Source of the DNA: Paenibacillus donghaensis
GTDB taxonomy: Bacteria > Bacillota > Bacilli > Paenibacillales > Paenibacillaceae
DNA: 64,000 nucleotides
Direction of reading: 5' to 3'
Assembly: GCF_002192415.1 (NCBI RefSeq)
Contig: NZ_CP021780.1
Coordinates: 372,001-436,000 of the forward strand
The first letter of the stretch is position 1; every line of letters starts with the position of its first letter. The notes below the pieces were generated by a model. The model ran no database searches and had not been told where the DNA came from. It was given only the letters and a program-made list of their open reading frames with translations. Made by a program: the position numbers and the translations under genes. Shown here one piece after another: positions 33,044 through 41,590 of this stretch.

Positions 33044-33655
33044 TCAGCGGTTGTCCGGCTGCGGTTTCTTCTTCTCCACAGCCAGACAATAAGGCGCATC
33101 TGCACGCTGCAGCTGGCGGTAGATGACGCTCTGCGCCGCCTGCTGGGGCAGGGCGGCCGCCCAGCCTTCCACAGCGGCGGCCTCCAGCTCGCCGCCCGGG
33201 TGGCCGGGGTACAGCACCGCCGTGATGATGCCCCCCGGGCGGAGCAGTTCAAGTGCGGCCGCCAGCGCTGCAAGCGAGCTGGCGGGCTGGGTGATGATGC
33301 TCCTGTCGGCCTCGCCTGAAGGCAGGTAGCCGAAGTTGAACATCACCGCCCCCACCGTGCCGCGCCATTCCGGCGGCACGGCCTCCAGCATCAGCGCGTG
33401 GCTCTGCTGAAGCAGCTTCACGCCGGAGAGCGCCTGCGGCGACTCCTCTCCGGCGAGCCGCAGCCGCTCTCCGGCAAGGGCGAGCGCGGCCGGCTGGATA
33501 TCAAAGCCATACACATGGCCGCGCTCGCCCACCGCCCTGGCCAGGAACAGCGTGTCCGCGCCTGTTCCCAGCGTAGCGTCGATGGCCCGTTCCCCCGGAG
33601 ACAGCCGCTCCGTGATTAACTTGTGGGCGAAGCTGAGAACGGAGAGAAAGCCCAT
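33044..33655 (-). CDS. mnmM: tRNA (mnm5s2U34)-methyltransferase MnmM (YtqB)
   Basis: A class I SAM-dependent methyltransferase of 203 residues. YtqB/MnmM completes the mnm5s2U modification at the wobble position in Gram-positives. The SAM motif is AIDATLGTGADTLFLA (residues 24-39), followed by GFDIQPAAL and the family-specific MFNFGYLPSGEADRSIIT. The C-terminal YRQLQRADAPYCLAVEKKK is also typical. It overlaps the stop of the YtqA-like gene by one base (TGATG), the same order as the ytqA-ytqB pair of B. subtilis. Part of the coding sequence is unusually GC-rich (33120-33600). Confidence 0.92.
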   Translation of the reverse strand: MGFLSVLSFAHKLITERLSPGERAIDATLGTGADTLFLARAVGERGHVYGFDIQPAALALAGERLRLAGEESPQALSGVKLLQQSHALMLEAVPPEWRGTVGAVMFNFGYLPSGEADRSIITQPASSLAALAAALELLRPGGIITAVLYPGHPGGELEAAAVEGWAAALPQQAAQSVIYRQLQRADAPYCLAVEKKKPQPDNR

Positions 33656-34611
33656 CAGCCTTGTCTCCAGTATTTACCCTGCCAAGTATCGCGGGCAACC
33701 AGCTCATCGTCAATGGCATTGAGCACTTCCCATTTCTTCAGGCTCCACATCGGACCTATCAGCAGATCGCGCGGGGCATCCCCGGTCAGGCGGTGCACAA
33801 TCATCTCGGGCGGCAGAATTTCCAGTGAGTCGGCGATCAGCTTCACATATTCGTCTTTCTCCAGAAAGCGCAGCAGTCCGGCTTCATATTGCTTCACCAT
33901 CGGCGTCTTGCGCATGAGGTGCAGCAGATGAATCTTGATCCCCTGCACACCCATATTGGCTACCGCGGATACCGTCTCCAGCATCATTTCATGTGTCTCC
34001 TGGGGAAGGCCGTGAATAATGTGGGTGCAGACCCGGATGCCATGCTTCCGCAGCTTGGCTACAGCTTCTATATAACACTGGGTATCATGGGCCCGGTTGA
34101 TCAGCTCCGAGGTGGAGTCATGAATCGTCTGCAGACCCATCTCGATCCAGAGGTAGGTGCGCTGATTCAGCTCAGCCAGGTATTCAACCACATCGTCCGG
34201 CAGACAATCGGGGCGGGTGGCAATGGCCAGTCCGACAACACCCGGCTGCTGCAGGATGACCTCATAATATTCTCGCAGCTCCTCTACAGGAGCGTAAGTA
34301 TTGGTGTAGGCCTGGAAATAACCGATATATTTGGCATTCGGCCATTTCAGATGCTGGCGTTCGCGCACATTGTTGAACTGGGTAACTAGATCGTCGCGGC
34401 GGCTGCCCGCGAAATCGCCGGAACCTCTGGCACTGCAGAAGGTGCAGCCTCCTTTAGCAATGGAGCCGTCGCGGTTGGGACAGGTGAATCCGGCGTCGAG
34501 CATAACCTTGAACACCTTGGTGTCCATTTGCTGCCGCATTTCGTAATTCCAGGTATGAAACCGTTTATCCCCCCACAGCAGCGGGACAGAGGTTTCGAGA
34601 AGGTTGGACAT
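33655..34611 (-). CDS. TIGR01212 family radical SAM protein, YtqA-like
   Basis: A radical SAM protein of 318 residues, related to the Elp3-like fold. The cluster cysteines are C44, C56 and C59 in GFTCPNRDGSIAKGGCTFCS. Other family stretches are YFQAYTNTYAPVEELREYYE, GLAIATRPDCLP and WIEMGLQTIHD. The start at 34611 (MSNLLETSV) follows AAAGGAGTACTACCCC; an earlier frame to 34734 adds 41 residues without similarity. It is coupled to mnmM by a one-base overlap. The exact reaction is unknown, but the pairing with a tRNA wobble methyltransferase points to tRNA modification. Confidence 0.9.
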   Translation of the reverse strand: MSNLLETSVPLLWGDKRFHTWNYEMRQQMDTKVFKVMLDAGFTCPNRDGSIAKGGCTFCSARGSGDFAGSRRDDLVTQFNNVRERQHLKWPNAKYIGYFQAYTNTYAPVEELREYYEVILQQPGVVGLAIATRPDCLPDDVVEYLAELNQRTYLWIEMGLQTIHDSTSELINRAHDTQCYIEAVAKLRKHGIRVCTHIIHGLPQETHEMMLETVSAVANMGVQGIKIHLLHLMRKTPMVKQYEAGLLRFLEKDEYVKLIADSLEILPPEMIVHRLTGDAPRDLLIGPMWSLKKWEVLNAIDDELVARDTWQGKYWRQG

Positions 34612-34814
34612 GGGGTAGTACTCCTTTCCAAAAATATAAGAATTCAGGCTGAGCCATGGGTGATTCTTATACTTTTTGCTGAAACAGTGCTTTATTGCAG
34701 AAAAGAACAGCGGTTTCAGTTTAATCCCATCCATTGTACCAAAAATCAGCTCGCAGTGTAATATTCAGCCCCGTTAATATCAATAAAAAGGGCCTTTTGT
34801 AAGGGTTTTCTTTC

Positions 34815-34843
34815 TTGTAAATACTTACACATTATGTTATATT
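34815..34843 (+). promoter_or_regulatory. Promoter with overlapping palindrome
   Basis: TTGTAA (34815-34820), a 17-nt spacer and TATATT (34838-34843). The inverted repeat TGTAA-ATAC-TTACA (34816-34829) covers the -35 box, a likely repressor site. The remaining bases between 34612 and 34937 show nothing else. Confidence 0.5.
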
Positions 34844-34937
34844 TAATTTGTGATAAAACTGCTGTGGTACAAGAAATTCATCCATGAGTTCATATTTTCG
34901 TGTTGCCCTGTTCATAATAATCCGTGAGGTGATAACG

Positions 34938-35120
34938 ATGAATTCTCAAACATTATATGCCCAAGGTAAAGATTCAGTCGAAGTGCATTTAACTCCAGAC
35001 GAAGCCCTTGCACTTACCGGGGTGGAATTTAACGGCAATCCCAAGATTAAGACAGAAGCGCAGCGCAAGATCCGCAATGCGTTCGAGAAGACGCTTGATT
35101 TCAATTCTGCGGCCAGATAG
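34938..35120 (+). CDS. Small protein of 60 residues, unknown
   Basis: The sequence starts MNSQTLYAQGKDSVEVHLTP and continues with DEALALTGVEFNGNPKIKTE and a basic helix ending FEKTLDFNSAAR. It is soluble, without signal or membrane segments. The ATG at 34938 follows GAGGTGATAACG, and a good promoter and a strong terminator frame the gene. I do not recognise the family. The clean transcription unit argues that it is real. Confidence 0.75.
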   Translation: MNSQTLYAQGKDSVEVHLTPDEALALTGVEFNGNPKIKTEAQRKIRNAFEKTLDFNSAAR

Positions 35121-35165
35121 ACCCTGAATATTGAGATGGAGAGCTTCAATTTTCAAATATACAAG

Positions 35166-35219
35166 AAGGAAATTCTCTGGTCGGCTGCTTGATTAGCGGA
35201 CGGAGATTTCCTTTTTTTT
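35166..35219 (+). terminator. Intrinsic terminator
   Basis: GGAAATTCTC pairs with GAGATTTCC across a 25-nt loop and is followed by eight T residues. Confidence 0.75.
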
Positions 35220-35230
35220 ATCTGAATAGG

Positions 35231-35815
35231 TGGTTAAGGTCTCGCGCATTCCGTAACGAACAGTTCGCTTTTGGTGTTACTACTTAGCACTCCTTATAAA
35301 AAGATTTGTACAGATTCTGTTCCATACTTTAGGAGTCGAACAATTAGTTGCGAAACTGCATCTATTTAACCGATTTTTTCCGTTTTGGAAGAAATAAGTG
35401 CGAATACGCATCTATTTTAGACTTTTGAGCGTTCCAGGAGTGATCTACTCGAAATTAGGTGCAGATTTGCACTTATTTGCCTGCTAATGGACCTTTTGGA
35501 TGAATTTAGTTGCAGTTTCGCATCTAATTACTTGGGAAGGCTTCAGGGCAGACTATACATCCTGGCTGGAACCTGAGTAGTAAGGCTTTTGCCGTTAAGG
35601 TCTCGCGCATTCCGAAGGAACAGCCCGCTTTTGCCCTTAAGGTCTCGCGCATTCCGAAGGAACAGCCTGCCTTTGCTCTTAAGCACTCGCGCATTCCGAA
35701 GGAACAGCCCGCCTTTGCCCTTAAGGTCTCGCGCATTCCGAAGGAACAGCCCGCTCTTGCCCTTAAGGTCTCGCGCATTCCGAAGGAACAGCCCGCCTTT
35801 GACCTTAAGGTCTGC
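35231..35815. repeat. Tandem array, 42-bp unit, split by a MITE
   Basis: The unit is TTAAGGTCTCGCGCATTCCG followed by AAGGAACAGCCCGCTTTTGCCC. One diverged copy is at 35234-35273; five copies and a partial one follow at about 35594-35815. The 311-bp element 3 is inserted in the first unit at CGCTTTTG. Because 42 is divisible by 3, the array is open in several frames on both strands. The rest of the intergenic stretch (35816-36085) contains only a CCCTCCCTTGG/CCAAGGGAGGG-like hairpin near 35965. Confidence 0.9.
35274..35584. mobile_element. MITE-like element 3 (type A modules), 311 bp
   Basis: The ends are GTGTTACTACTTAGCACTCC and GGAACCTGAGTAGTAAG, with direct repeats GCTTTTG at 35267-35273 and 35585-35591. 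Four module cores are AATTAGTTGCGAAACTGC, AAATAAGTGCGAATACGC and their inverted forms later. It is about 90% identical by eye to element 4 at 57558. Confidence 0.75.
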
Positions 35816-36085
35816 ATCCCGTCAGGGATAGCGGACCATCCTATGCGGCGTCCAAGCGGTCCCGCAGGGATAAGCGCTCTCACCTCCCAGCCTCCTAATC
35901 ACAGTACCGCCAGGCTCATTCGCCAAACTTGCGGGTGTCCAGAGGGTGCAACCCTTTGGGGCCCTCCCTTGGAAGGGAGGGTTTGGGAGGGATCGAAATG
36001 TTTTTCTTCTTTACTTTTCCCCCATAGTTCGGCACAATATTGCAAGTGATAGTTATAGCAGAAGAGATAAGCGGAGGATTAATTT

Positions 36086-36802
36086 ATGCGTTTACGCGGA
36101 AGAAAAGGAATACGTGAGAGCCTGGAGGGCCAAACCGATCTGGTGATTCTTGACCCGCGCAGCCTGAAGGGGCAGTGGGCGGAGTTGTTCGGCAATGATC
36201 ATCCGATTCATGTCGAATTCGGTATGGGCAAAGGGCAGTTTATCAGCCAAATGAGCTTTAAATATCCCGATATCAACTTTATCGGCGTGGATATGTACGA
36301 TGAGCTGGTCCGGCGTGCCGGCGAGAAGGCCAGAGCAGTATGGGAGCCTGCCGGGCATATGGTGCCGCCGAACCTGAAGCTGGCACTTGCCAACATTAAT
36401 TATGCGGAAGAGGTATTTGTACCGGGGGAGCTGGAACGGATATATCTGAATTTCAGTGATCCATGGCCCAAAAGTAAACATGCGCGCCGCCGCTTGACCC
36501 ATCCGCGTTTTCTCGACAAATATCGCGGACTGCTAAGCCCGCTGGGCGAGATTCATCTGAAGACAGATTCCAGAAGTCTGTTTGAATTTTCCCTGAATGC
36601 TTTTGCCGATTATGGGCTGCAGATGAATAATATCTCACTGGATTTACATCCGGGCGGCGAAATCAACGAGGAACATGTGATGACTGAATACGAGACCAAG
36701 TTTGTAGGACGCGGAGTGAATATTCACCGTTGCGAAGCGATTGTAGGAACGGAGGCGCTGGAACGCTATCAGGCGACCAGGCTGGAGAAATACAGGTTAT
36801 AA
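36086..36802 (+). CDS. trmB: tRNA (guanine-N7-)-methyltransferase TrmB
   Basis: A SAM-dependent methyltransferase of 238 residues that makes m7G46 in the tRNA variable loop. The family start MRLRGRKGIRESLEGQTDLV, the SAM motif HVEFGMGKGQFISQM, the FIGVDMYDEL stretch, and the catalytic NFSDPWPKSKHARRRLTHP are all present. The C-terminal YETKFVGRGVNIHR is likewise typical. The ATG at 36086 follows GCGGAGGATTAATTT. It is monocistronic, followed by a long hairpin. Confidence 0.96.
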   Translation: MRLRGRKGIRESLEGQTDLVILDPRSLKGQWAELFGNDHPIHVEFGMGKGQFISQMSFKYPDINFIGVDMYDELVRRAGEKARAVWEPAGHMVPPNLKLALANINYAEEVFVPGELERIYLNFSDPWPKSKHARRRLTHPRFLDKYRGLLSPLGEIHLKTDSRSLFEFSLNAFADYGLQMNNISLDLHPGGEINEEHVMTEYETKFVGRGVNIHRCEAIVGTEALERYQATRLEKYRL

Positions 36803-36817
36803 CGGCAAGATAGCCGT

Positions 36818-36871
36818 AAGCACAGAAATGGCAGTTCAGGGGTGTGGCCCCGAACTGCCATTTCTGTGCTT
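36818..36871. terminator. Long perfect hairpin after trmB
   Basis: A 20-bp perfect stem, AAGCACAGAAATGGCAGTTC with its complement, followed by a loop with GGGG/CCCC pairing. There is no good T-run, so it may protect mRNA ends or act in both directions. Confidence 0.65.
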
Positions 36872-37008
36872 GTTAGGCTGTGAATGGTCTGCTTAAGACT
36901 ACATCCAAAGGACTATATTCTCGGTCTGCGTATAAAAAAACCGGTGCAGGGCAAGCGTGGTAAGGCCATAAATCTGTTCTCGAGCAGTTGACGCGTTCCG
37001 TGCCTTCT

Positions 37009-37536
37009 TCAGATCCACAAGGCAATCGTGCCTGCTGCGACTCCGGTGCCGATCGCCGCGCCCGCCAGCACATCGGACGGATAATGCAGTCCGAGATAGA
37101 TGCGGGAGAACCCGACTGTGCAGGCCAGCGGCAGCAGAAAGACGGTCAGTGCCGGGTAGGCAGCCATATAAGGCACTGTTGAGGCGAAGATGGCTGTGGT
37201 ATGACCGGAAGGGAACGAATGATCCTTGAGTGGATTGTGAAAGGTGTTCGTTCCCGGCAATGCCAGGTAGGGACGCATGCGCGGATACAGCTTCTTCGCC
37301 ACGGCAACAGGCAGGTGGCTGACCGCCAGCACGATCAAGGCCTGCAGTCCGGTTGCTCTCCACGGCTGCGGGGCAAAGGCTGCGATCAGCAGGTTGATTC
37401 CTATGGTGCTTGTGGCTCCGCCCAGATGAGTGAGATAGAAGAGCCAGAAATTTAAAAAGCGGTTGTGCATGCGACCATTAATCCATTGAAAAAGGTGCCG
37501 CTCCCAGAGATGCAGTTTCATGAATAAATGTCTCAT
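37009..37536 (-). CDS. PAP2 family phosphatase
   Basis: A membrane phosphatase of 175 residues, a likely undecaprenyl pyrophosphate or lipid phosphatase. The three phosphatase signature motifs are KKLYPRMRP, PSGHTTAIF and SRIYLGLHYPSDVLAG. About five membrane segments are visible, beginning with FWLFYLTHLGGATSTIG. Such enzymes recycle lipid carriers for wall synthesis. ATG 37536 has GGAGGGACAAG upstream. It is monocistronic and divergent from the glycosyltransferase that follows. Confidence 0.92.
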   Translation of the reverse strand: MRHLFMKLHLWERHLFQWINGRMHNRFLNFWLFYLTHLGGATSTIGINLLIAAFAPQPWRATGLQALIVLAVSHLPVAVAKKLYPRMRPYLALPGTNTFHNPLKDHSFPSGHTTAIFASTVPYMAAYPALTVFLLPLACTVGFSRIYLGLHYPSDVLAGAAIGTGVAAGTIALWI

Positions 37537-37679
37537 ATCTTGTCCCTCCGCTTATCCGGCTACCGTTACTTTAGGTTTGGTGCAGCAATGACTTCTTAAT
37601 TAATATTCCTGCCCTTATCATACTTTTTTAAGGTAGTCCATTCAAGAAAAAGGTCGCTTAAAGACGAAAATTGGCAGTT

Positions 37680-37709
37680 TTGACTTAAGGCCCCCTTACG
37701 CCTTACAAT
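37680..37709 (+). promoter_or_regulatory. Possible promoter of the processive glycosyltransferase
   Basis: TTGACT (37680-37685), an 18-nt spacer and TACAAT (37704-37709). The 438-nt gap 37537-37974 shows no other feature. Confidence 0.45.
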
Positions 37710-37974
37710 GATTCAAGCAGGCCTAACGCGTTTAAAAGGTAACAGAGAAATAAGGATTCCCCAAGAGCGGAGTCTGAACAATTCTTTTAAATGGCATATA
37801 TAAAAAACGGGAAGCCTGATTAGAATAAAAAGGTTACAGCTGTGCATGGCTCTACAGAGCCAGAAATGGATCGGTATGAACAAGGGGATGCAACAAAAGG
37901 GTCAGCACGAACGTTAAACAGTTCTAAGACAGAGAGAAAGAACAACATGAGTGAAAAAGGGGGCATCAAAGGTC

Positions 37975-39213
37975 ATGACAGACGCACTGTTTGTAACGTT
38001 CCAAGTGATCTTGGCAGCAATTGCAGTCTACCAGTTCGGATTCTCATTATTCGGACTGCACAAGAAAAAGAAAAAGCAACTTGCCAAACCGGAGAAATCA
38101 TTTGCTGTGCTGGTAGCGGCGCACAATGAGCAAGAGGTTGTTGGCGCATTATTGGAGAATCTTAAGCTGCTGAATTATCCGGCTCACCTGTACGACGTCT
38201 TCGTCATCTGTGACAACTGTACGGACAATACGGCGAAGATTGTAAGAGAGCATGGGATGAATGCCTGTGTGCGGACCAACCCCAACCTGCGGGGCAAAGG
38301 GTACGCCATCGAATGGATGCTGAAAGAGCTGTGGGCCATGCCGCGCCAATATGATGCGGTTGTGATGTTTGACGCCGACAATCTCGCGCATACCGAATTC
38401 CTGATGGAGATGAACAATGATCTCAGCTCGGGTGCTAAGGTTATTCAGGGTTACATTGATACCAAGAATCCTGAGGATTCCTGGATCACAGCCGCTTACG
38501 GCGTATCCTACTGGTATATCAACCGGCTGTGGCAGCTGTCGCGCCACAATCTGCAGATGGCTAACTTCCTCGGCGGAACCGGCATGTGCTTCGAGACCAA
38601 TCTGCTTAAGGAAATTGGCTGGGGCGCAACAAGTCTAGTAGAGGATTTGGAGTTTACGATGCGCAGTGCATCCAAGGGGATTTTTCCGAAGTTCAACTAT
38701 GATGCCAAGGTATTTGATGAGAAGCCGCTGACGTTCAAGGCCTCCTCGCGGCAACGGCTGCGCTGGATGCAGGGGCACTTTACGGTAGCCCGCCGATATT
38801 TCTTCCCGCTGCTGTGGCAGAGTATCAAAGAGCGCAGCCTTACGAAGTTTGACCTTGCGCTATATGGTGCCAATGTATATATTGTGCTGCTGACCTTCCT
38901 GATGCCTGCGGTAATGTTCGTGGATACGCTTCTGTTCGATGGACCGAACATTGCCAATATCTATGGTCATCTGCCAATCTGGCTAAGCTACGTTGCAGTG
39001 GGAGCGAACATTCTCACCTTCCTGCTGGCAATGGTTCTGGAGAAGGTCAAGTTCAAGAAAGTATATTTCTATCTGTTGTTATTCCCGATTTACCTGATTT
39101 CATGGTATCCCATCACGTTCTATGCATTCTTCACGCAGAACAACAAGCAATGGAGCCATACCAAGCATACCCGTGTGGTAAGGCTGGACGAGGTTCAGAG
39201 CAAGCAAGGGTAA
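37975..39213 (+). CDS. Processive family 2 glycosyltransferase (membrane)
   Basis: A membrane glycosyltransferase of 412 residues, similar in layout to B. subtilis YdaM and NodC/IcaA-type polysaccharide synthases. An N-terminal membrane segment (VTFQVILAAIAVYQFGFSLF) is followed by the catalytic domain with AVLVAAHNEQEVVGALL, CDNCTDNTAKI, MFDADNLAH (DXD near residue 132), EDLEFTMRSA, and RQRLRWMQGH (the Q-x-x-RW motif near 262), and then three C-terminal membrane segments. It should elongate an exopolysaccharide chain; the sugar is unknown. The start is uncertain (ATG 37975, or GTG 37951). Confidence 0.88.
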   Translation: MTDALFVTFQVILAAIAVYQFGFSLFGLHKKKKKQLAKPEKSFAVLVAAHNEQEVVGALLENLKLLNYPAHLYDVFVICDNCTDNTAKIVREHGMNACVRTNPNLRGKGYAIEWMLKELWAMPRQYDAVVMFDADNLAHTEFLMEMNNDLSSGAKVIQGYIDTKNPEDSWITAAYGVSYWYINRLWQLSRHNLQMANFLGGTGMCFETNLLKEIGWGATSLVEDLEFTMRSASKGIFPKFNYDAKVFDEKPLTFKASSRQRLRWMQGHFTVARRYFFPLLWQSIKERSLTKFDLALYGANVYIVLLTFLMPAVMFVDTLLFDGPNIANIYGHLPIWLSYVAVGANILTFLLAMVLEKVKFKKVYFYLLLFPIYLISWYPITFYAFFTQNNKQWSHTKHTRVVRLDEVQSKQG

Positions 39214-39231
39214 GCTATTCAGAATTAGCTA

Positions 39232-39261
39232 TTGACACTCTTTTGTAGAGTGGTGTATAGT
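39232..39261 (+). promoter_or_regulatory. Sigma-A promoter of infC operon
   Basis: TTGACA (39232-39237), an 18-nt spacer and TATAGT (39256-39261). Confidence 0.7.
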
Positions 39262-39267
39262 ATTCAA

Positions 39268-39418
39268 GTATGCAAAACATAGGGATTGCAAGAAGAAGCA
39301 CCGGCTTCTCACCTGACTGGCTTTTCTGCCAGCTGGTTTGATCTCAATGATTTATGAATGTTATAATTCATGAACGTTGATCAAACGGGGTGTCGGGTGT
39401 TACCGGCTCCCCTTTTTT
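39268..39418 (+). promoter_or_regulatory. L20 leader (infC leader) with terminator
   Basis: A long leader of about 150 nt before infC, in the place where Bacillales carry the L20-binding autoregulatory leader. It holds nested hairpins (CTGGCTTTTCTGCCAG near 39318-39333) and ends in a terminator: GGGG (39387-39390), an inner CGGGTGTTACCG hairpin, CCCC, then six T. In B. subtilis, L20 binding promotes termination here. The structure matches by position and shape only; the L20-binding bases were not traced. Confidence 0.7.
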
Positions 39419-39464
39419 ATGTAGAATGCCAGTGGAAGTGAAATTGATACGGAGGTGGATAGTT

Positions 39465-39977
39465 ATTAGTAAGGACCATATGATCAATGATGAAATCCGG
39501 GCTAAAGAGGTTCGGTTGGTTGGTGCGGAAGGTGAGCAAATCGGGATTAAACCGATCCGCGAGGCGTTGCAAATGGCGATTGATCTGAATCTGGATTTGG
39601 TCAATGTAGCTCCGCAGGCGAAACCGCCGGTATGCCGCATCATGGATTACGGGAAGTTCCGCTATGAAACGCAGAAGAAAGATAAGGAAGCACGCAAGAA
39701 TCAGAAGATCGTTGATATCAAGGAAGTCTGGTTCCGTGCCAACATTGAAGAACATGATTATCAAACCAAGTTCCGCAATGTGATCAAGTTCCTGGGCGAA
39801 GGCGATAAAGTGAAGTGCTCCGTACGTTTCCGCGGACGTGAGATTACTCATGCGAGTATCGGCCAGAAGATCCTGGAGCGTGTTAAGAATGAAGTCGCTG
39901 AGATATCTACTGTTGAGCGCCAGCCTAAGCTGGAAGGCCGCAGCATGATTATGATTCTGGCTCCTAAAGCCCAATAA
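39465..39977 (+). CDS. infC: Translation initiation factor IF-3, ATT start
   Basis: IF-3 of 170 residues, which controls start-codon selection on the 30S subunit. The start is the rare ATT at 39465 (ATT AGT AAG GAC), behind GGAGGTGG, as in other Bacillales infC genes. The family N-terminus SKDHMINDEIRAKEVRLVG follows directly. The N-domain (RLVGAEGEQIG), the helical linker (YETQKKDKEARKNQK) and the C-domain (KEVWFRANIEEHDYQTK, GDKVKCSVRFRGRE) are complete. IF-3 itself discriminates against such starts, giving autoregulation. It is the first gene of infC-rpmI-rplT. Confidence 0.95.
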   Translation: MSKDHMINDEIRAKEVRLVGAEGEQIGIKPIREALQMAIDLNLDLVNVAPQAKPPVCRIMDYGKFRYETQKKDKEARKNQKIVDIKEVWFRANIEEHDYQTKFRNVIKFLGEGDKVKCSVRFRGREITHASIGQKILERVKNEVAEISTVERQPKLEGRSMIMILAPKAQ

Positions 39978-40035
39978 TTGATGGAGTCACTTGCTCAGCA
40001 ATCTGGCGCCGCATAATATTCAAGGAGGAAACACC

Positions 40036-40236
40036 ATGCCTAAGATGAAAACACACAGCAGTTTGAAAGGCCGCTTCAAAATTACCGGAACTGGTAAAGT
40101 ATTGCGTTACAAAGCACACAAGAACCACTTGCTGTCCCACAAATCGAAACGCGCTAAGCGTGTTCTGAATGGCAATCCTGTTATGGCCCCTGGGGATGTA
40201 AGACGTTTGAAGCAAGGTTTGGCTAACTTGAAATAG
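40036..40236 (+). CDS. rpmI: 50S ribosomal protein L35
   Basis: A basic ribosomal protein of 66 residues. MPKMKTHSSLKGRFKITGTG is the universal N-terminus, and HLLSHKSKRAKR and APGDVRRLKQGL follow. The ATG follows AAGGAGGAAACACC. A longer frame from 39991 is not used. It is the second gene of the infC operon. Confidence 0.97.
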   Translation: MPKMKTHSSLKGRFKITGTGKVLRYKAHKNHLLSHKSKRAKRVLNGNPVMAPGDVRRLKQGLANLK

Positions 40237-40268
40237 TTTGATCACACATTTTTGGGAGGTTTATTCAT

Positions 40269-40628
40269 ATGGCAAGAGTTAAAGGCGGATTTGTAGTTCG
40301 TCGTAGACATAAAAAAGTATTGAAGCTGGCAAAAGGTTATTTCGGTTCCAAGCACCGCATTTTCAAAACAGCAAAAGAGCAAGTAATGAAATCGATGGTT
40401 TACGCTTACCGTGACCGTCGTCAGACTAAACGTAACTTCCGCAGACTGTGGATCGTGCGTATCAATGCAGCAGCACGTCTGAACGGTTTGTCTTACAGCA
40501 AGCTTGTATACGGCCTGAGATTGGCTGGTGTAGAAGTGAACCGCAAGATGCTGGCTGATCTGGCCGTTAACGATCTTAACGCATTCAACTCCCTGGCTGT
40601 TGTTGCCAAAGAGAAGATCAACGCGTAA
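40269..40628 (+). CDS. rplT: 50S ribosomal protein L20
   Basis: A 23S rRNA-binding protein of 119 residues, needed for early 50S assembly and the likely repressor of its own operon through the leader. [39 protein letters not shown] and [20 protein letters not shown] are canonical. The ribosome site is GGGAGGTTTATTCAT. A terminator follows. Confidence 0.97.
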   Translation: MARVKGGFVVRRRHKKVLKLAKGYFGSKHRIFKTAKEQVMKSMVYAYRDRRQTKRNFRRLWIVRINAAARLNGLSYSKLVYGLRLAGVEVNRKMLADLAVNDLNAFNSLAVVAKEKINA

Positions 40629-40645
40629 GTATTGTGAAATAATAG

Positions 40646-40687
40646 AAAAGCACCGCCTGCAGGTTGCCCGTGCAGCGGTGCTTTTTT
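40646..40687 (+). terminator. Terminator of infC-rpmI-rplT
   Basis: AAAAGCACCGC pairs with GCGGTGCTTTT, followed by T residues. Confidence 0.85.
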
Positions 40688-40732
40688 GCGGCCTGAAACG
40701 CCGGATTTCGCCGGGTTGTACTCTTTAAGAAA

Positions 40733-41284
40733 CTACTCCCAGTATTTGCTGGTGTTGAGCTGGGAGGCCAACTGCTTGCTGAGGGTTCTTCTTACCTTGC
40801 GCAGCTCGGACCGCTGGTCTGCAGACTGGCTGATTAGCTTCTCCTCTTCAGTCTCGGCCACAATGGCGGGAACCGGAGCTGGAGTGCCGTCTTCAGTTAC
40901 GGCAACGAAGGTGAGAAAGGCGGTCGCAGCGACAACCCGTGTGCCTGTGTAGAGGTTCTCAGAGATCACCTTGACGAACACTTCAATACTGGTCCGTCCG
41001 GTCCATGACACGAAGGATTCGAAGCACACGGAGTCTGTAGGGCGGATAGGCAGCAGGAAATCGACGGAATCCGTAGATGCAGTGACCACATTGGTCCGGC
41101 AATGGCGCATCGCGGAGATGGATGCCACTTCGTCTATGCCGCTCATCAGCTTGCCGCCGAACAGCGTGGTGTGGTTATTGACATCGTTGGGGAAGACCCG
41201 GCCGGTCTTAAAGACACGGGATTCACGGCAGTACTTGAATTTTGGCATCTGGGGCGGTATTTGTTCTGTATACTCTTTATTCAT
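40733..41284 (-). CDS. Acyl-CoA thioesterase, YkhA-like hotdog fold
   Basis: A hotdog-fold thioesterase of 183 residues that hydrolyses acyl-CoA. The BFIT/BACH signature is FPNDVNNHTTLFGGKLMSGI followed by DEVASISAMRHCRTNVVTAS. The C-terminal TRVVAATAFLTFVAVTEDG completes the fold. The N of PNDVNNH and the D of IDEVA are at the expected catalytic positions. A charged tail of about 45 residues ends the protein. It is monocistronic and convergent with the infC operon. Confidence 0.93.
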   Translation of the reverse strand: MNKEYTEQIPPQMPKFKYCRESRVFKTGRVFPNDVNNHTTLFGGKLMSGIDEVASISAMRHCRTNVVTASTDSVDFLLPIRPTDSVCFESFVSWTGRTSIEVFVKVISENLYTGTRVVAATAFLTFVAVTEDGTPAPVPAIVAETEEEKLISQSADQRSELRKVRRTLSKQLASQLNTSKYWE

Positions 41285-41472
41285 AATTAACTTCCCTTCC
41301 CTGCAATTACTAATGTCTCATGATAATAGAAATCCCTACACTATGCAATAAAAGTAAAAGACGGATTGGTGTCAAAAAAACAGAAATCGAGGTTTTCTAA
41401 CACTAGTCGAACACGACGGTAACATCGTGTGTCATGGATAACGTTTTCATGGGGAAAAATGCAAATTATTAT

Positions 41473-41485
41473 TGACCTGAGGTCA
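41473..41485 (+). promoter_or_regulatory. Palindromic site upstream of the nup promoter
   Basis: TGACC-TGA-GGTCA, a perfect 5-bp inverted repeat, about 110 nt before nupN. A TATAAT box lies at 41518-41523 with only a weak -35, so the site is where an activator might bind. The rest of the 306-nt gap holds a hairpin ACACGA/TCGTGT near 41410-41430. Confidence 0.35.
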
Positions 41486-41590
41486 TTAATAGACTGGATT
41501 TTAGCCTTTTTTACAGTTATAATTTGATCTAATGGAATGTCCAAGCGCACAAAAAGAAGACATCCAATATCTTAAGGGGGATTACAATCG

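Noticed and set aside
35524..35883. Minus-strand frame with a 14-residue repeat (AGCSFGMRETLRAK)
   Set aside because: The 42-bp period is divisible by 3, so several frames on both strands stay open; no ribosome site or conserved domain.
37842..38129. 95-codon plus-strand frame before the processive glycosyltransferase
   Set aside because: It overlaps the start of the glycosyltransferase in another frame and has no recognisable domain or good ribosome site.
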